A stretch of DNA of 39,860 nucleotides from CAWKGC01 sp963849005 (GTDB taxonomy: Bacteria; Pseudomonadota; Gammaproteobacteria; Burkholderiales; Usitatibacteraceae), in contig CAWKGC010000026.1 in the NCBI GenBank assembly GCA_963849005.1, forward strand, positions 1 to 39,860. The letters run 5' to 3'. Under the pieces are notes generated by a model. That model ran no database searches, was not told where the DNA came from, and was given only the letters and a program-made list of their open reading frames with translations. Positions 24,369 through 33,217 of this stretch are shown one piece after another. The position numbers and the translations under genes were made by a program. Numbering within the stretch: the stretch's first letter is position 1; each line of letters starts with the position of its first letter.

Positions 24369-26033
24369 ATGGCCCAGTACGTCTACACGATGAATCGCGT
24401 GGGCAAGATCGTTCCGCCCAAGCGCCAGATTCTCAAGAACATTTCCCTCTCTTTTTTTCCCGGCGCCAAGATCGGCCTGCTGGGGCTGAACGGCGCCGGC
24501 AAGTCCACGGTCCTGAAGATCATGGCCGGCATCGACACCGAGTACGAAGGCGAGGCCCGCCCCATGCCGGGGCTGCGCATCGGCTACCTCGAGCAGGAGC
24601 CGAAGCTCGAACCCGGCCAGACCGTTCGCCAGGCGGTGGAATCCGGCCTTGGCGAGGTGTTCACGGCCAAGAAGCGGCTGGAAGAGGTGTACGCGGAGTA
24701 CGCCGAGCCCGACGCCGATTTCGACAAGCTCGCCGCGGAGCAGGAAAAGCTCGAGAAGCTGCTGGCCTCGGCCGACAGCGATACGCTCGAGACGCAACTC
24801 GAGATCGCCGCCGACGCGCTGCGCCTGCCGCCCTGGGACGCCACCGTCGACAAGCTCTCCGGAGGTGAAAAGCGCCGCGTGGCGCTGTGCCGGCTGCTGC
24901 TCTCGAAGCCCGACATGCTGCTCCTCGACGAGCCGACCAACCACCTCGACGCCGAGAGCGTGGAGTGGCTGGAGCAGTTCCTGCTGCGCTATCCGGGCAC
25001 GGTGGTCGCGGTGACCCACGACCGCTACTTCCTCGACAATGCCGCGCAATGGATCCTCGAGCTCGACCGCGGGTCGGGCATCCCGTGGGAAGGCAACTAC
25101 AGCTCGTGGCTGGAGCAGAAGGGCGACCGGCTGAAGAAGGAGGAAAGCGGGGAGAGCGCGCGGCAGAAGGCGCTCAAGCGCGAACTCGAGTGGGTGCGCA
25201 AGAACGCCAAGGGCCAGCAGGTGAAGAACAAGGCGCGATTGCAGCGCTTCAACGAGCTGTCGGAATACGAGTACCAGAAGAGGAACGAGACGCAGGAGAT
25301 CTTCATCCCGGTGGCCGAGCGCCTCGGCAACGAGGTGATCGAGTTCGTCGACGTCTCCAAGGGCTACGGCGACCGCCTGCTCATCGACAAGCTCTCGTTC
25401 AAGGTGCCGCCGGGCGCGATCGTCGGCATCATCGGCCCGAACGGCGCGGGCAAGTCGACCATCTTCCGCATGATCACCGGGCAGGAAAAGCCCGACAGCG
25501 GCGAGGTGAAGATCGGCCACACCGTGCAGCTCGCCTACGTGGACCAGTCGCGCGAATCGCTGCCCGACGACAAGAACGTCTGGGAGGCGATCTCCGGCGG
25601 GCAGGACATCCTCACCATCGGCCGCTTCGAGATGCAGTCGCGCGCCTACCTCGGCCGTTTCAACTTCAAGGGGCAGGACCAGCAGAAGCTGGTCGGCAAC
25701 CTTTCCGGCGGCGAGCGCGGGCGGCTGCACATGGCGGCGACGCTGCTGAGGGGCGGCAACGTGCTGCTGCTCGACGAACCGTCCAACGACCTCGACGTCG
25801 AGACGCTGCGCGCGCTCGAGGACGCGCTGCAGGAGTTCGCCGGCAGCGTGATGGTGATCTCGCACGACCGCTGGTTCCTCGACCGCATCTGCACGCACAT
25901 CCTCGCGGCCGAGGGCGAGTCGCAGTGGCGCTTCTACCAGGGCAACTACCACGAGTACGAGGAGGACAAGCGCGAGCGCCTCGGAGAGGAGGCCTCCCAG
26001 CCCCACCGCATCCGCTTCAAGGCGCTCAAGTAG
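24369..26033 (+). CDS. ettA: Energy-dependent translational throttle protein EttA (ABC-F ATPase)
   Basis: A 554-residue ABC-F protein nearly identical in length and layout to E. coli EttA (555), with the same opening MAQYVYTMNRVGK. Two ATP-binding domains are visible: Walker A GLNGAGKST and GPNGAGKST, signatures LSGGEKRR and LSGGERGR, and Walker B with LLLDEPTNHLD and LLLDEPSNDLD. The charged linker between them (LKRELEWVRKNAKGQQVKNKARL) is the P-site tRNA interaction motif. EttA binds the ribosomal E site and couples translation initiation to the ATP/ADP ratio. The 243-bp region before it is largely occupied by repeats, which may influence its promoter. Confidence 0.97.
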   Translation: MAQYVYTMNRVGKIVPPKRQILKNISLSFFPGAKIGLLGLNGAGKSTVLKIMAGIDTEYEGEARPMPGLRIGYLEQEPKLEPGQTVRQAVESGLGEVFTAKKRLEEVYAEYAEPDADFDKLAAEQEKLEKLLASADSDTLETQLEIAADALRLPPWDATVDKLSGGEKRRVALCRLLLSKPDMLLLDEPTNHLDAESVEWLEQFLLRYPGTVVAVTHDRYFLDNAAQWILELDRGSGIPWEGNYSSWLEQKGDRLKKEESGESARQKALKRELEWVRKNAKGQQVKNKARLQRFNELSEYEYQKRNETQEIFIPVAERLGNEVIEFVDVSKGYGDRLLIDKLSFKVPPGAIVGIIGPNGAGKSTIFRMITGQEKPDSGEVKIGHTVQLAYVDQSRESLPDDKNVWEAISGGQDILTIGRFEMQSRAYLGRFNFKGQDQQKLVGNLSGGERGRLHMAATLLRGGNVLLLDEPSNDLDVETLRALEDALQEFAGSVMVISHDRWFLDRICTHILAAEGESQWRFYQGNYHEYEEDKRERLGEEASQPHRIRFKALK

Positions 26034-26062
26034 GCGGGCTGCGCAGGATTTTTGCAGGAAAA

Positions 26063-26094
26063 GTCGCACGCGGAATGCGTAACTCCCGTGCGAC
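26063..26094 (+). other. Hairpin downstream of ettA
   Basis: GTCGCACG (26063-26070) pairs with CGTGCGAC (26087-26094) around a 16-base loop. There is no T-tract, so its role as a terminator is uncertain. It lies in the 159-bp gap before the small lipoprotein, where nothing else was recognised. Confidence 0.3.
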
Positions 26095-26192
26095 TGCCGG
26101 GGTTGGCGAAGGGATGATGGCTACAGCGAGCAAATCGGACGAAGGTCGCGAGGAGCCGCAGTACTTCCAACCATCAACCCAAGGAGTCAATC

Positions 26193-26378
26193 ATGAAAAA
26201 TGCCATCAAGAAACTTGTTGTGACCGGATCGTTGCTTGCCGCCCTCGTGACGACAGGTTGCGCGTCCCTCAGCATCGAAGGCGACAGCGTGTCGGGCAAC
26301 CCCAACTATCTGGGGAGCCCGGACGACAACGTCGCGATCCACCAGATGAAGGAATCATCGTATCTGGGTGGTGAGTAA
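26193..26378 (+). CDS. Small lipoprotein of 61 residues
   Basis: A 61-residue protein: Lys-rich n-region (MKNAIKKLV), hydrophobic core and lipobox VTTGCAS with Cys at about residue 23. The mature lipoprotein would be only about 39 residues (SLSIEGDSVSGNPNYLG... to the end), rich in Ser, Asn and Asp. The ribosome binding site AAGGAG is strong and a terminator follows within 10 bp, so it is a compact monocistronic gene. No family was recognised. The size and composition resemble small envelope lipoproteins of unknown role. Confidence 0.8.
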   Translation: MKNAIKKLVVTGSLLAALVTTGCASLSIEGDSVSGNPNYLGSPDDNVAIHQMKESSYLGGE

Positions 26379-26387
26379 GGCAGGAAA

Positions 26388-26419
26388 GGGGCGGAGCCCA
26401 AAGGCCCCGCCCCCTGTTT
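26388..26419 (+). terminator. Rho-independent terminator after the small lipoprotein gene
   Basis: An 11-bp stem, GGGGCGGAGCC (26388-26398) with GGCCCCGCCCC (26403-26413), one mismatch and a CAAA loop, is followed by TGTTTC. It starts 10 bp after the lipoprotein stop codon. Confidence 0.75.
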
Positions 26420-26465
26420 CACCCGGGCGCTTCCGCGGCGCGGGGTTTGGCCCATACTGTGGGGC

Positions 26466-27404
26466 ATGAGGCTCCTCACGTATTCCCGAAAGCCGGACGG
26501 TCCCCCGTGCATCGGCGTTCGCGTCGGCCACCGCATCCTCGACATCGAAGCCGCCTCGCGAGTGAACGGCGAACCGCTGCCTTCCACGATGAAGGCGCTT
26601 CTCGCCGCGGGGCGCGGGGCGCTTTCCCGCGTGCAGGGCCTCGCGCGGAACGCGCAATCGGATGCCCGCCCGTATGCGCAGGCGCTGCATGACGAAAGCC
26701 AGATCCGCTACCTGCCGCCGGTGCCGGATGCCGACAAGTTCCTGTGCGTGGGCAAGAACTACCGCGCGCACCTCGAGGAGCTGAAGCGCAAGGACCTCAT
26801 CAAGGAGATGCCAGAGGAGCCGACCGCGTTCGTGAAGCTGAACTCTTGCCTGGTCGGGCACAACGCCAGGGTCGCGCGGCCCGCCGGCATCGTGCGCCTC
26901 GACTACGAGCCCGAGCTGGTGTTCGTGATAGGCAAGCAGGCGCTCGGCGTGAAGAAGGAAGACGCGATGGACTATGCGGTCGGGGTGACCCTGCTCAACG
27001 ACCTCACGGACCGCGATTCGCAGAAGCGCGAAGTGGCATCGGGATCGCGCTTCTGGACCGGCAAGAACATTCCCGGCTTCGGCCCGCTCGGCCCCGAGAT
27101 CGTCACCATGGACGAGATCCGCGATCCCTACGACCTCTGGATCACGTGCTCGGTGAACGGCGAGGAGCGAATGCGGGTGAACACCGCCGACCAGATCTGG
27201 AAGGTGGGCGACATCCTCGAGCACTTCTCGAAGAACATCCCGCTGGAACCCGGCGACATGTTTTCGACCGGCGCGCCGGGCGGGGTGGCGGTGGGCAGGC
27301 CCAACGCGGAGGAGCTGTTCCTGAAGCCGGGCGACGTCGTCGAGTGCGCGATCGAAGGCGTCATCACGCTTCGCACCACCATCGTCGCGCCGGAGAAGGC
27401 GTGA
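26466..27404 (+). CDS. Fumarylacetoacetate hydrolase family protein
   Basis: A 312-residue FAH-superfamily enzyme. After a short N-terminal domain, the catalytic domain (about 90-305) shows FLCVGKNYRAHLEE, the metal-binding DYEPELVFVIG with the acidic ligands, NDLTDRDSQ, SRFWTGKNIPGFGPLGPEIV, and STGAPGGVA near the end. Members hydrolyse or decarboxylate 2-oxo or acylpyruvate compounds in aromatic breakdown; the substrate here is unknown. The stop overlaps the GTG of the next gene, a Bug receptor, so uptake and catabolism of one compound are probably coupled. Confidence 0.93.
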   Translation: MRLLTYSRKPDGPPCIGVRVGHRILDIEAASRVNGEPLPSTMKALLAAGRGALSRVQGLARNAQSDARPYAQALHDESQIRYLPPVPDADKFLCVGKNYRAHLEELKRKDLIKEMPEEPTAFVKLNSCLVGHNARVARPAGIVRLDYEPELVFVIGKQALGVKKEDAMDYAVGVTLLNDLTDRDSQKREVASGSRFWTGKNIPGFGPLGPEIVTMDEIRDPYDLWITCSVNGEERMRVNTADQIWKVGDILEHFSKNIPLEPGDMFSTGAPGGVAVGRPNAEELFLKPGDVVECAIEGVITLRTTIVAPEKA

Positions 27405-28345
27405 CCTTTCGCAGGGCTGTGCTCGCTCTTGCCGCGTTGTCATTCGCGATCGCGAGCCCCGCGGCGTGGCCGCAGGCCTTTCCCGCAAGACCCGTGAAGA
27501 TCATCGTGCCCTTCCCGCCCGGCGGCGGGGCGGATGCGCTCGCGCGCATCATGGCGCCGTACCTCTCCAGGACCTGGGGCCAGCCGGTGCTGGTCGAGAA
27601 CAAGCCGGGCGCAAGCGGCCACATCGGCGCCGAAGCGGTGGCGACCTCGCCGGCGGATGGCTACACGATCCTGATGAGTTCCACCGCGTCGCTTTCGGAG
27701 AGGAACGTGCACCAGTTCGCGCCGGTCACGCTGGTCTCGGCCTCGCCGTACGTGATCACGGTCAATCCCAAAGTCGCCGCGGGCAATGTGCGCGAATTGA
27801 TCGAGCTGGCGAAGAAGAACCCGGGCAAGCTCGCTTTCGGCTCCTCGGGAACCGGCGCCGCGTCGCACCTTTCGGCGGAACTGTTCAAGTCGATGGCGGG
27901 CATCGACATGCTGCATGTCCCCTACAAGGGCACCGGCCAGGCGCTCACCGATTTGCTCGCCGGCCAGATCGACGTGATGTTCGCCCCCGCGCAGACGGTG
28001 ATGCCGCAGGTGCAGGCGGGCCGGTTGAAGGCGCTCGCCGTCACCAGCGCGAAGCGCGCCTCCACGCTGCCGGACCTGCCGACCGCGGCGGAGTCGGGGC
28101 TGCCGGGCTACGAGGCGATCGGCTGGTTCGGGCTGCTGGCGCCCGTCGCCACGCCGAAGTCCGTCGTCGCGAAGTTGGGCGCCGATGCCAACGCGGCGCT
28201 CGCCGAGCCCGAGGTGCGGCAGAAGATGCTGCTGCTCGGCGCGGAACCTTCGGGCGACACGCCGGAACAGTTCGCGGCGTTCATCAAGTCCGACATGGCC
28301 AAGTGGTCGAAGCTGATGAAGGAACGCGGCATCACGCCGGAATAG
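27401..28345 (+). CDS. Bug family tripartite tricarboxylate transporter substrate-binding protein
   Basis: A 314-residue TctC/Bug receptor. The GTG start at 27401 overlaps the preceding TGA as GTGA, and the signal peptide then begins MTFRRAVLALAALS and ends AWPQA. Family features are IVPFPPGGGADALAR, PADGYTILMSST, FGSSGTGAASH, MLHVPYKGTG and LPDLPTAAESG. Paired with the FAH-type hydrolase, it likely captures the carboxylate that the hydrolase pathway degrades. No membrane transporter subunits are encoded nearby. Confidence 0.94.
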   Translation: MTFRRAVLALAALSFAIASPAAWPQAFPARPVKIIVPFPPGGGADALARIMAPYLSRTWGQPVLVENKPGASGHIGAEAVATSPADGYTILMSSTASLSERNVHQFAPVTLVSASPYVITVNPKVAAGNVRELIELAKKNPGKLAFGSSGTGAASHLSAELFKSMAGIDMLHVPYKGTGQALTDLLAGQIDVMFAPAQTVMPQVQAGRLKALAVTSAKRASTLPDLPTAAESGLPGYEAIGWFGLLAPVATPKSVVAKLGADANAALAEPEVRQKMLLLGAEPSGDTPEQFAAFIKSDMAKWSKLMKERGITPE

Positions 28346-28408
28346 CCTCCGCCATCGGGCTGCAATGCGACTCAAGTACAATGCGACGCTTTGCCCGAAG
28401 CGCCGCAC

Positions 28409-28801
28409 ATGAAAAACAAGAAGCCCTTTCCCGTCCCGGTCCGCCTGGCCTACTCCTGCGAGAAATGCCCGGCGTACTGCTGCACCTACGACACCATCCC
28501 GGTGACGCGGCGCGACATGGAAAGGCTGGCGCGCCACTTCGGGCTCGACTACGAGAAGGCCGAGGCGCGCTTCACCAAGCCCACGGGCGAGGGCGACGAG
28601 CGCACCATGCGCCATCGCAAGGACACGGTGTTCAAGACGGCCTGCATGAACCTCGACCCGGTAACGCGCCGCTGCGGCATCTACGAGGCGCGCCCCGCCA
28701 TCTGCCGCAATTTCCCCGGCGGCTCGCGCTGCGGCTACTACGACTTCCTCAAGTTCGAGCGCCACCACCAGGACAACCCGGACTACATCGCGTTGACCTG
28801 A
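28409..28801 (+). CDS. YkgJ family cysteine cluster protein
   Basis: A 130-residue protein of the YkgJ/zinc- or iron-chelating cysteine cluster family. Four cysteines near the N-terminus (C17, C20, C24, C25; CEKCPAYCC) and four more in the second half (TACMNLD, RRCGIYE, AICRNFPGG, SRCGYYD) form the metal-binding set. It is cytoplasmic. Its metal and role are unsettled in the family, with zinc or an Fe-S cluster both possible. ATG 28409 is favoured over the ATG 18 bases upstream because family members start close to the first Cys pair. A TACAAT (28377-28382) could be its -10 box. Confidence 0.85.
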   Translation: MKNKKPFPVPVRLAYSCEKCPAYCCTYDTIPVTRRDMERLARHFGLDYEKAEARFTKPTGEGDERTMRHRKDTVFKTACMNLDPVTRRCGIYEARPAICRNFPGGSRCGYYDFLKFERHHQDNPDYIALT

Positions 28802-28918
28802 GCGCGATGCGCGGAAGTAGCCTGCGGCCTGTCGCAATCCTGTCCGAAAAATGATTCGTCGCGCCTGGGTGACGCAATGCCTTGCGAACCGCGCAAATCC
28901 TGGTTCAACATCGCAGGC

Positions 28919-29878
28919 ATGTCGACCACACTGTCTCCTTGTTCGCCGCGCTGCTTTCGCCGCGCCGCATGCGCCTTTGCCGGCGCGCTGATCGCGCTTT
29001 CCACTGGCGCGTGGCCGCAGGCGGTGGAACAGGCTGCGCGGCGCGAGAGCTTCCCCGATCCGACCTCGGGACCCATGGTGATCTTTCCCGGGCCCTTCGG
29101 AATGCCCAACGCGTTCGATGCCCAGGGACAGCCACTGAAGCGGTCGGTCGGCTGGCACCTGCCGGGACGCAATTTCAAGCCGGGTGAAGGCTGGTGGGTG
29201 CTGGCGTGCCGGAAGTCGTGCACGCTCGACGCCGCGCGGCTGGCCGTGTCGCCGCTCGAACACCCCGACTACGATGGACCGCCGCTGCCCGGGCAGCACC
29301 TGGTGTGGTCACCGTTGCCCTACGGGCTCGACGCGCCCCAGGAAACCGACGGCGCGGCATCGGCCGCGCCACGCGCCGTGCTGGTCGCGCTGTTCAAGCC
29401 GATCCGCGAACTTGCCGGCCTGAAACTCGCCGCCGGCCCCGTCAAGACCTGGCTGCACGCCGGGATGGCCGTGTACCCGCGCCCGAAGGGCGAGGGGACG
29501 ATGGAGACGCTTATCCCGATGGATGGCGGCGAGAGCGCAGTGCTCAAGCCGCGGCTGCTCGCGCGCACCGCCGAGGAGCGCGACAAGACAGGCGATCCCC
29601 GCGAGGCCGATCTCATCTTCGAGTTGCGCGCGAACGGCATGCGCCAGCGGCTCGGCAGCTACCAATGGGACATCGAAGGACCGCGCGCGCTGTCGGGCCC
29701 CGACTACCTGCAGTGGGCGGGCGACCTCGACGGTGACGGCAAGCTCGATCTCATCGTCAGCTTCCAGGGGCGTGGCTGGAACACGGTGCTGTTCCTGTCT
29801 TCGCTAGCGAAGCCGGGCGAACTGGTCGGGGAGGCCGGGCGCTTCCAGTACTGGCCGCCCAACGACCCGGGATGTTGA
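28919..29878 (+). CDS. Secreted protein of unknown function with a Ca-binding-like repeat
   Basis: A 319-residue protein from ATG 28919 (ATG 28877 in frame adds 14 residues). The signal peptide is about 1-34, ending STGAWPQA. The body is mostly beta with many Pro and Gly, and I recognise no enzyme domain. Near the C-terminus DLDGDGKLDLIVSF looks like an FG-GAP or dockerin-type calcium-binding loop. The stop overlaps the start of the next gene by seven bases, so it is coupled to the kelch-like propeller protein. Both are exported, and they probably work together outside the cytoplasm. Confidence 0.7.
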   Translation: MSTTLSPCSPRCFRRAACAFAGALIALSTGAWPQAVEQAARRESFPDPTSGPMVIFPGPFGMPNAFDAQGQPLKRSVGWHLPGRNFKPGEGWWVLACRKSCTLDAARLAVSPLEHPDYDGPPLPGQHLVWSPLPYGLDAPQETDGAASAAPRAVLVALFKPIRELAGLKLAAGPVKTWLHAGMAVYPRPKGEGTMETLIPMDGGESAVLKPRLLARTAEERDKTGDPREADLIFELRANGMRQRLGSYQWDIEGPRALSGPDYLQWAGDLDGDGKLDLIVSFQGRGWNTVLFLSSLAKPGELVGEAGRFQYWPPNDPGC

Positions 29879-32247
29879 GCGTGCGCCGCGCCTTGCTGCT
29901 GGCCGTGTTGCTCGGGGTCGCGATCGAGTGCCACGCGCAAGCGCGCTCCTTGGCCCAGGCGTTCGGGTACGTCGCCGCGCCGCTGGACAGGGTCTTTCCC
30001 GGCGAATACCGCGCCGGCGGCTGGCGCACCTACGCTGCGCCGATCGCCACCGGCCCCGCGGAGACGACGCTGTTCCAGCGCGACGGCACGGTCTTCGTCG
30101 GCTGGCGCGTGGACTGGAAGGCCGGCATCGCCACGCCCATCGACCTGCGCTGGGTGCCGGGCCAGGGCGACAAGGTGCGTTACACGGCGATCGCCACCAG
30201 CGCGGGATTGTGGCTGGTGGGCGGGGGCGTCGGCCTGCTGCGGCCGGACGGCAATCGCGCCACGATTTCATTTGACGGCAACGAGCCGCTCGTCGTCGGC
30301 CTGGCCGACGGCAGCGTGCTGGTGTTCGGCGAACAGCACGGCAACGACGCGTCGCGCCTGCGGCGCCTTGCGTGGAATGCCGCCGAGGCGCGCATCGTGG
30401 TGAGCGAACTGCCGCCGGTGCCCACCAGGCTCGCGCCGGGAAGCACGAAGGCGCGCTACGGCATGGCGGCCGCGCGCATCGCCGACGGCCGCGTGCTGGT
30501 CGCGGGCGGCAGCCGCGAAGAGCGCACTGCGCACCTGTTCGATCCCGCAACCGGAAAGTGGGCCGCTACGGCGCCGATGCTTTCCGGCCGCGTTTCCTTT
30601 CCCTTGCTCGCCTTGCCCGATGGCCGCGTGGTGGCGGCGGGAACCGGCCGCGAGCCGCGCGAGTCCGGATACACCGCGGAGATCTGGGATGCGAAGAGTG
30701 GCACATGGACGCGCCTGCCCGACCTGCCGCTCGACTATCGCGTCGATTCCTACGGCGGCGACCAGCCGTCGACCGCGTTGCTGCCCGATGGCGCGATCGC
30801 GATCGCCGGCGGCATCCACGATTGGGTTGCCGTCCTGCGCGCGCGCGGCAACGGGTGGGAGAGCGCATGGCGGGTGGTCGGCTCGACCGGCGAGCAGCGC
30901 ATCGCGGGCGTGGTGCAGGCGATCGGCGCGCGCGAACTCGTCGTCGCGGGCGGGGTATTCAACAAGGAGGGGTTCGGCGGCTGCTGCTTCGGACGGCCCG
31001 GGGCGAGCCGCGTGACGATCGCATCGGACGGCACGCTGCCCGATCTTGGCGTCGGCTACTGGCTGCACGAGCCGGCGCTGGCGCAGAGTGGCGCGAAGCT
31101 TTTCGCAGCCGGCGGGCGCGAGTTCTCCTGGACCTCCACCGGCCAGATGCAGTACAGCGCAGTGGCGGAGATCATCGACTTGGCCAGCGGCCGGGCGCGG
31201 CAGGTTGCGCCATTGCCGGCGGCGATCGCGGCCGGGCGCGCAGCCTGGCTGGACGACGACCGCGTGCTGGTGAAGGCAGTCGTCGCGGACAACGACCGCA
31301 GCGTCCGGCCCGGAGATAACACGGCATCGCATGTTCCGCGGGGCAGCGGCCTGCTCGGCATCTTCAGCGTGTCGCAAGGGACTTGGCGCATCGTGGCCGA
31401 CGCGCGACTCGACCGCGCCGAGCTGCTGGGAGTGCGCGGCGGCGAGGCGATCCTCGCGGGAACGGATGCGCAAGTGTGGGCGGTGGACGCAAAATCGCTG
31501 GCGCTCGCCAGCCTGCCGCGGCTCGCGCGGCAGCGCAGCGGCTGGACCGGCCGCGTGCTGGCCGACGGCCGCATGGTGGTAGCCGGCGGCATGGTGCAGG
31601 CGGAGCTGGTTTCTGCGGTGGACGAATCCTGCGACGGGCCGGAATGCCCGGAACGCTACATCGGCTTCGGCAATCCGGCGCCGTCGCGCCGCCACGAGCT
31701 GTACGACCCTGCAACGAAAGCGTGGCGCAACAGCGCACCCAGCCGCGGCGCCGGCACCAGCGCGGTGGTGTATCCGGATGGGCGCGTCGCAAAGCTCGGC
31801 TACATTCGCGATCCGGCCTTTCGCCCGGATCCGGCGCGCGGGATCGTCGAGCGCCTGCTGCTGGTGATCGAGCGTTCCTCGGTCGACGGCACAGCGTGGC
31901 GGACACTGCCGCGCCCCGCCGAGATGGCGGACGATCCGCCTTCGGGAAGCCGCCCGCATTGCGACGAGAGGGGCTGCGCCTTGTTGCTGGCGGCCGATCC
32001 TGCCGATGCCGCGCGCAGCCTGCTGTTCCTGCGCGAAGGCGGCGTTAGCGAGACGCGCTCTGGCTGCTGCTACAAGGGCGCCTGGCGCGAATGGTGGTAC
32101 GACGAAAGCGCGCAGAGGTGGGTGCTGCTCGCGAAGCAATCCAGCCGGCGCGAACTCGGCCGCACGATCGACCTGCCGGCATTGGTTGCCCCGGTGCCGC
32201 TGAAGGCCACCGGGATGCAGCACGAGGACGTCGCCGTCTGGCGCTAG
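29872..32247 (+). CDS. Secreted kelch-like beta-propeller protein
   Basis: A 791-residue protein with a signal peptide (about 1-22, ending CHAQA). Several kelch-type repeats are seen, such as DGRVLVAGGSREERTAHLFD followed by ATGKWAATAPM, and DGRVVAAGTG with AEIWDAKSGTWTRLP. Later repeats of the DGRMVVAGGM type suggest a second propeller or a long one. There are paired Cys motifs GGCCFG and SGCCYKG. The galactose-oxidase copper ligands were not identified, so enzymatic activity is unsupported. Start ATG 29872 overlaps the previous stop; TTG 29875 or GTG 29881 are alternatives. Function unknown. Confidence 0.8.
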   Translation: MLSVRRALLLAVLLGVAIECHAQARSLAQAFGYVAAPLDRVFPGEYRAGGWRTYAAPIATGPAETTLFQRDGTVFVGWRVDWKAGIATPIDLRWVPGQGDKVRYTAIATSAGLWLVGGGVGLLRPDGNRATISFDGNEPLVVGLADGSVLVFGEQHGNDASRLRRLAWNAAEARIVVSELPPVPTRLAPGSTKARYGMAAARIADGRVLVAGGSREERTAHLFDPATGKWAATAPMLSGRVSFPLLALPDGRVVAAGTGREPRESGYTAEIWDAKSGTWTRLPDLPLDYRVDSYGGDQPSTALLPDGAIAIAGGIHDWVAVLRARGNGWESAWRVVGSTGEQRIAGVVQAIGARELVVAGGVFNKEGFGGCCFGRPGASRVTIASDGTLPDLGVGYWLHEPALAQSGAKLFAAGGREFSWTSTGQMQYSAVAEIIDLASGRARQVAPLPAAIAAGRAAWLDDDRVLVKAVVADNDRSVRPGDNTASHVPRGSGLLGIFSVSQGTWRIVADARLDRAELLGVRGGEAILAGTDAQVWAVDAKSLALASLPRLARQRSGWTGRVLADGRMVVAGGMVQAELVSAVDESCDGPECPERYIGFGNPAPSRRHELYDPATKAWRNSAPSRGAGTSAVVYPDGRVAKLGYIRDPAFRPDPARGIVERLLLVIERSSVDGTAWRTLPRPAEMADDPPSGSRPHCDERGCALLLAADPADAARSLLFLREGGVSETRSGCCYKGAWREWWYDESAQRWVLLAKQSSRRELGRTIDLPALVAPVPLKATGMQHEDVAVWR

Positions 32248-32257
32248 CGCGGGGCGT

Positions 32258-33142
32258 TCAAGGCAGCGCGATCACCGCACCCAGCCCGGCGACATCGAAG
32301 CGGTCCTTGTACCGGTCCATGAACACCACGAAGCCCGGCTCGCTGGTGCAGTGCCCCGGCGCCACTCGTGCGACCTTGAGCGTGTCGTGCAGGATGCCGG
32401 CCACGCGCTGGATTTCCGGCATCGGCGTGAGCACGAGGTGGAATCCCCCCGTCACGATGTAGATGTTCGGGTCGATCTTCGCCGCGCCCTCGAGGATCTT
32501 CTCCACGCCCGGATGCGAGCAGCCGACCACGACCGCGAGCCCCTTGGGCGTCCTGATCGCGAGTGAGAGTTCGTTCATCTCCATCGTGCCGGGCTTCTCG
32601 CTCTTCGTCGTGAGCAGGAAGAAGCCGGGGAAGATTTCCGTGGTCTGCCGGACGATCTGGAAGTTGCCCTTTTCCCATGGCGTGCCGGTGTTGAGCGACG
32701 GCGATTCGCCGCCGAAATAGCGCTGGTTCGGCGGCAGGCCTTCGCTTTTCTGCAGGAAGGTCGCAGGAAGCGGCGACTTGAAGAAAGCGCCCTCGACCGG
32801 CGCATAGATCTTCACGTCCGGGTTCACTTCGAGCAGGTAATTGAGCCCGCTGGTGTGGTCGCCGTGGCGGTGCGAGATCACCACGGCGTCCAGCTTCGCG
32901 AGGTCGACGCCGAGCGTCTTCACGTTGTGCTCGAAGATCTTCGCGTTGTTGCCGGTGTCGAAGAGGATGCGCTTGCCGCCGTATTCGACCAGGGCGGCGA
33001 ACCCCCAGTCCTGCTTCAGGGCGGATTTTGCCCCGAAGGCATCGTAAAGGATGGTGACGCGCGCCGGCTGCTGCGCCATTGCCGGCAGCAGGGTCGCGAG
33101 AAAGGCGGCGAGAAGAAGTCGGCGAAGCGCAGCGATGGCCAT
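32258..33142 (-). CDS. Exported MBL-fold metal-dependent hydrolase (COG1237-like)
   Basis: A 294-residue metallo-beta-lactamase-fold protein. The signal peptide is about 1-23 (LLPAMAQ). The di-metal motif HxHxDH is at residues 91-96 (HRHGDH). GCSHPGVEKIL and the C-terminal APGHCTSEPG resemble the 7,8-dihydropterin-6-methyl-4-(beta-D-ribofuranosyl)aminobenzene synthase-like branch. ATG 33142 has the strong site GGGAGGA; the longer open frame farther upstream is antisense to the next gene. The protein is probably periplasmic. The substrate is unknown. It is convergent with the propeller gene and divergent from the oxidase. Confidence 0.9.
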   Translation of the reverse strand: MAIAALRRLLLAAFLATLLPAMAQQPARVTILYDAFGAKSALKQDWGFAALVEYGGKRILFDTGNNAKIFEHNVKTLGVDLAKLDAVVISHRHGDHTSGLNYLLEVNPDVKIYAPVEGAFFKSPLPATFLQKSEGLPPNQRYFGGESPSLNTGTPWEKGNFQIVRQTTEIFPGFFLLTTKSEKPGTMEMNELSLAIRTPKGLAVVVGCSHPGVEKILEGAAKIDPNIYIVTGGFHLVLTPMPEIQRVAGILHDTLKVARVAPGHCTSEPGFVVFMDRYKDRFDVAGLGAVIALP

Positions 33143-33217
33143 GGCGGTCCTCCCTCGAAAGTGAACGGCAAGTGTAGCCCCCTGAAGTACAATTTGCTGC
33201 ATCCCCGGCGCCCCCGA

